NCBI GenBank assembly: GCA_005784505.1
Contig: VCAZ01000126.1
Location: 392,001-456,000, forward strand
Direction: 5' to 3'
From: Bagarius yarrelli
Lineage: Eukaryota; Chordata; Actinopteri; Siluriformes; Sisoridae
DNA: 64,000 nt
The notes under the pieces were generated by a model. The model had not been told where the DNA came from, did no database searches, and saw only the letters and a program-made list of their open reading frames with translations. The position numbers and the translations under genes are program-made. Below are positions 56,645-64,000 of this stretch, piece by piece. Numbering within the stretch: the stretch's first letter is position 1; every line of letters begins with the position of its first letter.

Positions 56645-57125
56645 TCGTGATGTGTAGCCCTTAAGGTTCAGGCCCTGCTGCAGCCAAGGCGCAGCGCAAG
56701 CTGAGATCCTGGGGGTCACAGGTTGAGCTAGCGGAGGGGTTTGGCTCTATCTCAACCACTTCCTACTAGCAAATGGAGAAGTCTCAAACACACGCCTACG
56801 GTTTCTTCCTTTCCTTAGGGATGTTCTCTTGCTTCTAGCATCTTTCGACTAAGGGCTGACCTCTACTCCCACTTATGAGCGACGGTGTCCCAGCATGACT
56901 CTACTACCTGCCCCGTGCGGGTGGGAGACAGCTGTCTAGGCCTGGCTGGCCAGACTAGATGTCGGCCCCCCAGTTTAGGGGGTCAGGACAAAAAGCAGCA
57001 TCGTTTTGGAACGCTCACTAGCACAGGGACCTATTATTAAGAAAGAGGGAACCCCTACGGTGGCTCTCATCTTAACGGCTGACACCTCTCAGGGTAGACT
57101 TGTGCCAGGCTCCCACAAATCGTTG
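56645..57125. other. GC-rich block of unknown origin
   Basis: This segment stands out from its surroundings in GC content and word use: 'gctgcagccaaggcgcagcg', 'acctgccccgtgcgggtgg', 'gtctaggcctggctggccag', 'atgtcggccccccagttta'. Broken frames run through it, including the start of a 71-codon plus frame at 57006. No protein family is recognisable. It could be a fragment of a retroelement, a decayed pseudogene, or a CpG-rich regulatory element. I cannot decide between these. Confidence 0.4.
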
Positions 57126-57935
57126 GTTAATTTTTTGATGCATATTAAACACACTGTTTGCTTATTTAAATGTCTTTGTGTGCAGATCTGCTTCCTAGAA
57201 ATTCATTTTTGTAGCTTTTAGCAGCTCTTTAGGTTCCAATACATAGACAGAGATTCGCTTATCAAAATATCTTAAAAAAAAATTTTGTGATATAACAATA
57301 TTGACATTTTGTCACTTCAAACTGGTTACACATTATTCACGAAAATTAAGAGAATTCCTAGCCCCAAATGAATGTAACAGGAATAGAAAGCCAAATTAAA
57401 GTGAATATGGATGAGCTTGGTGGTGTTATGAAATTTCAGCAATGCACACTGGCGTCCCTGAGGTCTTAATTAATGTCAGATCAATAACCCATCCGCAGAG
57501 ACGTATTTCTTAAACACGAATAACTTTAATCAAGTGCATTTGAATGTACTGTGCTGTACTGTGGGGTGACTCTGTTTTAGAAATCAAGACCAAATGTTTT
57601 CCAATTTCTTGTATGTAAAAATTATTTTTCAAAAGGAAGGATAGCTTTAATTTCCTGTGTCAGAATGTAAAAAGGAGTAAAAAAAAAAGAGATTTTCGCC
57701 TCAAGCTAGAATTTAAATTTATGTTCTGTTGAATATTTTGCAGGGAAATAAAAAACAACTTTCCCCATTCCTCTACCTCGTTTTAATTGTCTTTTTTTAT
57801 TTCGAACCCGTTAGCTATCTAATTTACTGAGCATGTATATATATTATAAAAAGTCCATCATCCTTTAAATAAGGTATTGCTAAGAAAATTATTTTAATGT
57901 TAATCCCACAGCCATGTCAAACACAGGGCATTATG
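57126..57935. other. Unique AT-rich spacer, nothing recognised
   Basis: AT-rich unique sequence with moderately complex parts near 57400-57550. No gene. Confidence 0.4.
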
Positions 57936-57939
57936 ATTA

Positions 57940-58285
57940 TCACAGTGTAATTAAAATACAAACAGGAAAAAAATTCTGTCGTTTCTGCTGGAACTGCGGC
58001 GTTGATGAGTTCCAGGTTGCTCTGGTGTAGTGGAGTCTCTTGGATTCCTCTTCTGAACTTTGCAATATTTCCCACTAGGACTTAATGATACTGGATGGCA
58101 GCTATTCTTGCCAATTTTTTTTTTCACATCAAGCCTTTCCTCGTCCTTGGCAAGCTGACCCGGTCTCGATGCCTGACCGAGTCTTAATCAGGCCTGGCAT
58201 GGTTGAGGTACCAGGTGAGCTCAGTTAATGAGACTGATTTCAGCAGGCTTTCCACTGCGGGACTGGCAGCAGACACAGCCAAAAA
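57940..58285. promoter_or_regulatory. Candidate enhancer-like block
   Basis: Complex unique sequence with 'gtgtaattaaaatacaaac', 'ggaactgcggcgttgatgag', 'ccactaggacttaatgatac', 'cgagtcttaatcaggcctgg' and 'gctcagttaatgagactg'. It includes a T run near 58120. No open frame. Inferred regulatory element. Confidence 0.35.
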
Positions 58286-60460
58286 AACATTAGGACAGAA
58301 GTTGAAGACACTTTAAGATTTGGTGTTCTCAACATGCGCCGATTGAACGGATCTAGATTGCACTTTAGATATAAATAAGCGACATCCTTGGATTTAATTG
58401 AATTAATTGAATTTAATCATTTAATGAACTATTTTTAAACAATAATGCTAATAAGACAGAGAAGTAAAATGTCTTTATTTGTCGGAAAAGTTTACCATAT
58501 TAGTGTAAATGTGTATTAATATCACTAGCTGTGATTTTGGAATTTGTTGGCTGGCGGTAACAGTGATGTATTACAGTAACAATTATAAAGTGGTTATTGT
58601 AAAGTAAAAAGTATAATAACTGTCATGGACGAAGGGTTAAATGTTGAGTAAAAAGCCTTCTGCTCAGGCTAGTTTTTTTTTTACATTCTCCGTTCATTTT
58701 TTTTTTTTTTAACATTGGAAACAAGGACAAATTCCTGTGAATTTCTGTAAAATGCATCTCTTTTGTGTGGTGATCTCTTTTTTTTTACTAATTTGATAGT
58801 TTTTGTTAAGTTTTATGCGGAGGGTGTTGTATGCATACAATCCAGATATAAAAAAAAAACAGGCCTGTGCTAGAGCACTAGAGAACTTACCAATTCAAAT
58901 AAAAAAAAAAAACCAGCCAAAAATTGATTCGAACCAACAATAAGGAGAAATAAAATCTAATCCAGCCTCAGAAATCCAAGCGAGACCTGGCATGGCTATA
59001 AAGTTATATAACTAGATATCAACTAACCGCATTCTTTATTCGTTTTTATATTGTAACAGATGGCTGAGGTTGCGCAGGTCAAGTCTTTGCTGACAACAAC
59101 CTATAATATTGCTATCAAACAATCAGATGTCCTTAACGTTGTTCAAGAAAAATCAATAAACGCAAGAGCTCAGACCTCTGCAATAATATCGGTGCATTGA
59201 GAAAATGCATCAAGCATCTGTCCTTTGTTTCCCAGTCCTCTTCAACTTATAAAAAATGCAGCAGATTTTATATAACTAGTTTTTACTTTTTACTTTTAGG
59301 TTTTACTTTTAAGTCACGGGTGTGCATGAGGTCAATGCATAATAAATGTGAACTGTTGAGTATAAGAGTTATAATTTCTATGTCTTTGCTAGAAAATTCT
59401 GTAAGCTAGCTATAGACATGGAGGAAAAAATGTTTACGAGGTAGGTTGTCTTACAGCTCAACAGTCAGAGAGAGTTCAAGGCTGCATCCCAGCCAACATA
59501 ATACTCACTACGAATGACTAAAACGTAGCTACACTATTGCTTTGGAACACCATCGAAGTGGAAAAAAACCCCAAAAAACCCAAAACTTTATTTCTTTGCA
59601 GTGTGTGTATTTTAAGTACCTTGTATTGTTTATTTATTCATATTTATATATATTTGTCTGCATATGTAAAGGAACCCATAATGCATCTGACTGCAAAGAT
59701 TTAAAAACCCTGCTGTTAGTAGAGTAGAAATAAACTGAAAGCCGGATATGGAAAAAAAAGGAGCAGCAGCTAGTTACGGCAGCTCTTCGTTCTCCTTCTC
59801 TCTTTCTTTATTATTGCTGGATATTTTTTTCTTTTTAACTGGAACTTGGAAATATTCTGTATCACATATATGGTCATGACAAAATGGGATTTTATACTGG
59901 TATTCCTCAGGTTTGTGTCCTGTGCCATCTGTTGTTTATTTTATATATACAGTACATTGATTTTTTCTTGATATTTTCGACTAATTATGCTTTATCTGGT
60001 CTTAACAGGTGATGTCGAATGTTAATTAAGTGATGTTCCACACTGTAAACTGGTTAATTCACTTATTTGCATACATGCAGTGTCAACAGCCATGATAGGA
60101 TAAATAAAGCACTCTAATAACTTGTCTGTCTCATAAAGAACTTATTTGCCATTCTTTCAACTAGTTTGTTGTATAGTTGAATGAGGGTTTGTTAAAATCC
60201 AGCATTCACAACTTTTATTAGTCATGGATTCCCCCCCACACACACACACTTTACTGAAAATCCAGCACGACAGCCTTCTTATTTTTGCTAAGAGGTATGA
60301 AGACGGTCTTGTTTTAAGTGTGCTTATTCGCACAGCATAAACGAATACCTTGCTGTTGTTTTTTTTATATCAAATCAATCTGCATGCATTTATATACATT
60401 TATTATTAAGTTGACTTCCAAAAAACTTTCAAAATAAGAATTTTCTGGTGTATCTTTTCC
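58286..60460. other. Unique AT-rich spacer, no supported gene
   Basis: Poly-T and poly-A runs near 58673, 58700 and 58850-58912. Frames of 60-70 codons at 59197-59409 and 59542-59727 have no domain. A short C-run plus (CA)n lies at about 60230-60250, and an octamer ATTTGCAT at 60065-60072. Confidence 0.45.
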
Positions 60461-60461
60461 T

Positions 60462-60780
60462 AAAGTCTGCCATGCAAATCTGTGGCATGCAGAAAGTAGA
60501 AAAAAAACTTTTGATTCTGTTAATGGACAAAAAGAAATGGAGCCTCTGTTAATTTGAGGTTGTAATGTTTCCTGGGATTAAATACATGTACGGTTGAAGG
60601 TTAAATATCTCTACTGTTATGCCTTATGGATTTTTACTGGGAAAATAATTTCCCTAATAGGATAGTAAAGATTCTTATTATCTCATAATGCTCCATAAGA
60701 TTATTACCACATGGGCGCTAGGTAATTAAACGTTAATGCTAAATGTCTTAGATGTCCACGATGCGGGTAAAGCTAGCAGT
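60462..60780. promoter_or_regulatory. Strong candidate enhancer-like block with POU octamer
   Basis: An octamer ATGCAAAT at 60472-60479 is followed by 'ctgtggcatgcagaaagtag', 'gttaatttgaggttgtaatg', 'cataatgctccataagatta', 'gcgctaggtaattaaacg' and 'gatgtccacgatgcgggtaa'. Dense ATTA/TAAT cores, no frame open. One of the most conserved-looking blocks in the window, by texture. Confidence 0.45.
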
Positions 60781-60949
60781 TATTTTTTTCTATCAAGATT
60801 GACTTGTTCTCATCCCTCAACGTTTTTTATGCCATGCTATGTGTATTTTACATGAGTCTCTTGTCTGTGAACGTCTGTCTTAGCAGTCGAGGCTACATGG
60901 CTCTCCTTTTCCCTATTCTACTATGCGCTTAACCATTCAAACTAAACAT

Positions 60950-61290
60950 CTTTTTCTGGGAGCTTGATGAAAATAAGTCTCTTGACCCCTCAAATTAATA
61001 CTCCAAATTAGTATAATTAGCAGTGTGTAATTTGCTTTTGTTTTGGTTTTTGATTTTAAGGTTTATTTTTGAGGTAAAAATTCATTCAAAGCTAACAGGG
61101 CAGGTTCCCTAGCGCTCTGCTCTCCCAGACACATCCAAATGGCATTATTCACAGTTGACTTGTTAGTACCCACAGTAAAATTCCACCCTATATGCACTCT
61201 TGTCAAATTCACCTTTCCTAAGCTTGCCATTTGAAACAAATTGTGCAGGGTGATTTTAAATTACACCCAGTGTTGCCCTTTAGAGTACAA
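60950..61290. promoter_or_regulatory. Strong candidate enhancer-like block
   Basis: 'gcttgatgaaaataagtctc', 'attaatactccaaattag', 'tataattagcagtgtg', then after a T-rich stretch 'gcaggttccctagcgctctg', 'catccaaatggcattattc' and 'caaattcacctttcctaagc'. Complex sequence with closed frames. Inferred regulatory. Confidence 0.4.
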
Positions 61291-61830
61291 TGTTTGGGCA
61301 CCTTTTGGTTTTAAACCAACCGAAGCTGTGTAATCATGAATTGGGCACAAACTCCCACGGTCCCCTTTTTGGGTGTAAGATGGAGAGAAAAGAAAACAGA
61401 CATGGAAATGGCATGGATCTGAATCCCTGTCTGGGTGGCACCACAACCCTGGATTGCAAGCAATATAGTGTGTTGTTTCTTTGTGCTTTAAGAGATATGT
61501 GTTGGGAGAGTGAAAGCGACAGAAAGTGTTTTGTGGTCAACCAGAGGGATACCAATGTCCCCTATATGAAATGACAGGTGCATTTTCCACAAAGAAAGAC
61601 CGTAATGTTTTTCTATTTAGCGCTTGACAGTTGCCTTCATCATAACATGAGCTTAAAGGGTTCGGAACAATCGTGATTATTTCGGGCCGCTGGCATGTTT
61701 CCTGCAACAAATTGAGTGCTTTTCTAGCAGAGAAGCTGTGGCGACTGGGTGGAGAAGATGAAATAAAAAAACGAATCAAAATGCTAAGTGAATATAGAAT
61801 ATTCACTTCTATTGACCTCCATTTTTAGCA
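61291..61830. other. Unique complex stretch, possible regulatory continuation
   Basis: Overlapping frames of 94 (plus), 73 and 89 (minus) codons without domains. The part 61590-61740 ('atttagcgcttgacagttgc', 'gattatttcgggccgctggc') is again enhancer-like in texture. No gene is supported. Confidence 0.35.
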
Positions 61831-62215
61831 GTCAGCCTGAAAAAAATAAGACACCCTAAAGTCATGTCAGATTTTATTTTTTTTTTCCCCCGGAATAAAT
61901 AATGTCACAATAGAGCTCATCATTTTGTTTGATAGGCCTTGAATCTAAATAGCAGAACCCGAGAGATCAACAATATAATGTTTACCCAAATAGCTTAAAT
62001 CCTCTAAGACAAGACCACCTGCTTCCGTGGACCGGCGTATAGGCCCGATATACTGAACGCTCTGTATTCAAAATGAGAAAGATAGATATATTTAAAAAAC
62101 TTTTGGAGGGGAAAAAACAGCGTTTAAAGCAAAAAAAAAAAAAGGCCACTTTGTCCATCAGAGGCAAAGCATCAGGTTAATCACTCCTTTTTTATTGCAA
62201 CTATAAATCTATGCA
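61831..62215. other. Unique spacer, nothing recognised
   Basis: T run near 61876 and A run near 62130. A 61-codon minus frame has no domain. Confidence 0.4.
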
Positions 62216-62219
62216 TACC

Positions 62220-62480
62220 TAACAGTACTATCTGCAGCTATATAGCGATGAGTCAGTGAGCCTTTCACCTACGCCGCTTCTTTCATTTGCATACAAATTG
62301 TATGGCCTTAACTGACCTCTCGGAGGAGTAATACCTGCAACATCTGCATGATATGCAAAATATATTTGCAGCCTTTTAGCCCTTGTGTATTTGTTCTGCA
62401 AACACTGATAATGCTTGAAACTCCATCTCAGGCTCCTAGGGTTTGGAAAGTTTTAGCAAACGTATGTAATCTATTTTGTG
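62220..62480. promoter_or_regulatory. Strong candidate enhancer-like block with POU octamer
   Basis: An octamer ATTTGCAT at 62285-62292 is followed directly by 'acaaattgtatggcc', so ATTTGCAT and the ATTGT/ACAAT (SOX-type) core lie within a few bases. Further words: 'gatgagtcagtgagcc' (an AP-1-like TGAGTCA), 'ctgcatgatatgcaaaatat', 'ctgataatgcttgaaactcc'. No frame is open. Confidence 0.4.
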
Positions 62481-62726
62481 ATAGTTCAGTTAACTACCGC
62501 ATTAGCAAACATGATTAAACGATGAACCTTCCTGCTAAGTAATAGAGTAATAAAAAAGGGGGGAAAAAAATGCATATATAATCGTTTGTTTAATTTTAAT
62601 GAAAATATGCACTGACGAAGACAAAATCACTTGCTAATACCTGTATTGACTTTTTTAAATCTGATAGCAAAACATAGCAAACAGTTTATTTATTATATAG
62701 ATGCGATTATATTATATGATATTTTC

Positions 62727-63078
62727 TGAAGCACTGTTGCCTCACAGCAACAAAGGTCTCGGGTTCGATTCCCTAGCAGGAGTCTTTCTTGTGTGGAGTT
62801 TGCATGTTCTCCCTGTTCTTGTGTGGGTTTACTCCGGGTTTTCCAGTTTCCCCCCACAGTCCAAAAACATGTATGTTGATTGGTGATTCTAAATTGCCCA
62901 TAAAAGTGAATGTGAGTGTGTGTGTGTGTTTGGCCCTGTGATGGACTGGCGAAATGTCCAGGGTTTCCTCCTCCTGTCTTTCGCTCTTTCAGAGATGGCT
63001 GGGATAGACTCCAGCAGATCCCTGTGACCCCGAATTAGGGAATATGCGGGTATAGAAGGTAAATGTATGAATGAATGA
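62727..63078 (-). repeat. Interspersed repeat, 'ggagaacatgcaaactcc' family, copy 4
   Basis: Plus-strand reading: 'gaagcactgttgcctcacag', 'tcgggttcgattcccta', 'gagtttgcatgttctccctg', 'gattggtgattctaaattgc', 'ggccctgtgatggactggcg', 'gatagactccagcagatccc', 'gaattagggaatatgcggg' and 'aatgtatgaatgaatga'. This is the most complete copy in the window, on the minus strand. It includes a short GTGT run near 62912. Confidence 0.92.
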
Positions 63079-63399
63079 CTTTTCTGATTATTCATAATGC
63101 TAGCTAGCTGATAACAGTTAGTGTTTTCTTACTTTAGCTTTAGTCGTTTGAGATTTTTTAACTTTTTGATTGATATAAGCAGATTCAATATTTTATCACT
63201 GCAAGATTAGAGCATTCTGTATTTTCTGTAATCATAGCCTGGGCCAAAAATATACACCTCAACTAAAATTGCTTAATAATGACACAATCTTAATTTTAAC
63301 AATTAAAGCATGCTATTTTAGGTATATTAGGTAACCGATATTGTCGAAAAATCTTTGTTTTTTTTTTATAACCATAAAAATACCCTGTATGTTCAGTTC

Positions 63400-63745
63400 A
63401 TTAGCATGACAGTGTACACAAAGCTAATTTACTAAATATGCATGTTTCTTTTTATTGTTGTTTTCTTTCTTTCTGACAGAAACTTTAGCGTTAAAGTGTT
63501 GAACAAATTGAAAGCCATTACATAAATCTTTAAAAATGTAATCACTTGGCTGTCTGTCTGATGTTGTCTTTTTCTGTAATGCTGCCATTAAAGGTAATTG
63601 CCCCTTTAAAGTTTGGGCCATGCTGCTGCACAATTTATCACACTGAATAGGGTTTGCCACTTTATACTGCTGTGAACACAGACCATTCCACAAGGTCTAC
63701 AATTTTAATCTTTTGGAGCTTTTCTTCAGAAATATGCAAATAACA
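63400..63745. promoter_or_regulatory. Strong candidate enhancer-like block with POU octamer
   Basis: About 345 bp of complex unique sequence: 'cattagcatgacagtg', 'ctaatttactaaatatgc', 'gctgccattaaaggtaattg', 'cccctttaaagtttgggcc', 'cacaatttatcacactg', and an octamer ATGCAAAT at 63734-63741. A minus-strand frame of 89 codons (63424-63693) is open across it but has no domain and a Lys/Asn-rich start region that comes from the T-rich tract. I favour deep non-coding conservation over coding. Confidence 0.45.
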
Positions 63746-64000
63746 AATGGAGAAAGCACTTAAAAAGGTGCTTTTCGCCCAAATCTTCAAGGCAAATCTC
63801 TCTTTTTTATTTTTTATGTGGTTCTATTCACCATCCATCGAACATCGTAATACTAAGGAATATCTTCATTCATTGGAGATTTTCTTTAAAGTAATATGCA
63901 TTTTCCTATCAGTTCTAATACAGTATTTGGACAAAAGCATCAGGACACTTGTCCTACTCTTAGTTTAGGTGGGGATTGTGCTTATTCATATTCAATTGTA
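63746..64000. other. Unique spacer at the window edge
   Basis: A 73-codon plus frame at 63747-63968 shows hydrophobic stretches but no family signature. It is not called as a gene. Confidence 0.35.

Overview
The window is animal nuclear DNA, almost certainly from a ray-finned fish. It is AT-rich and full of simple repeats: GATA/GACA/GATG arrays, (GT)n, and long poly-T or pyrimidine tracts. It carries several repeat families that are common in teleost genomes. These are a Tc1-like transposon remnant, hAT-type elements, and three short interspersed repeats recognisable by signature phrases: 'agcatttggcagacgcc', 'ggagaacatgcaaactcc', and 'ctttatttatatagcgc'. An otophysan such as a catfish is a reasonable guess, but the sequence does not settle it.

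I find no protein-coding gene, tRNA or rRNA that I can support. Every long open frame I checked falls into one of three groups: a translation of a tandem repeat (YLSIYLS-type frames from GATA/GACA arrays, YKYLYTSK-type frames from a 30-bp minisatellite), a frame inside an interspersed repeat, or a frame in a non-repetitive block with no recognisable domain and no sign of exon structure. The window therefore reads as a gene desert or a very long intron.

Layout: 1-5 kb has one interspersed repeat and mostly unique sequence. 5-9 kb holds a miniature hAT-like element, a SINE-like repeat, TAGC-rich sequence, simple repeats and a nested transposon. 9-17 kb is unique, complex and enhancer-like, with one hAT element. 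17.9-21.5 kb is repeat-rich. 22.0-24.1 kb is a 2.1-kb minisatellite. 26.0-26.7 kb is a hAT element with a perfect 8-bp target-site duplication. 28-39 kb mixes SINE-like repeats, a 112-bp duplication, tetranucleotide arrays and the Tc1 remnant. 40-42 kb is again complex unique sequence. 43.7-44.4 kb is a large GATA/GACA/GATG array. 46.8-53.5 kb has SINE-like copies with enhancer-like blocks between them. 54.9-56.0 kb has two pyrimidine tracts joined to a duplicated motif. 56.6-57.1 kb is a compositionally odd GC-rich island. 57.9-63.8 kb is the densest stretch of enhancer-like unique sequence.

The main interpretation is an inference. The unique blocks have balanced complexity, homeodomain-type TAATTA cores and POU octamers, which is what conserved non-coding elements around vertebrate developmental regulators look like. 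Conservation cannot be shown from one sequence, and I cannot name the target gene.
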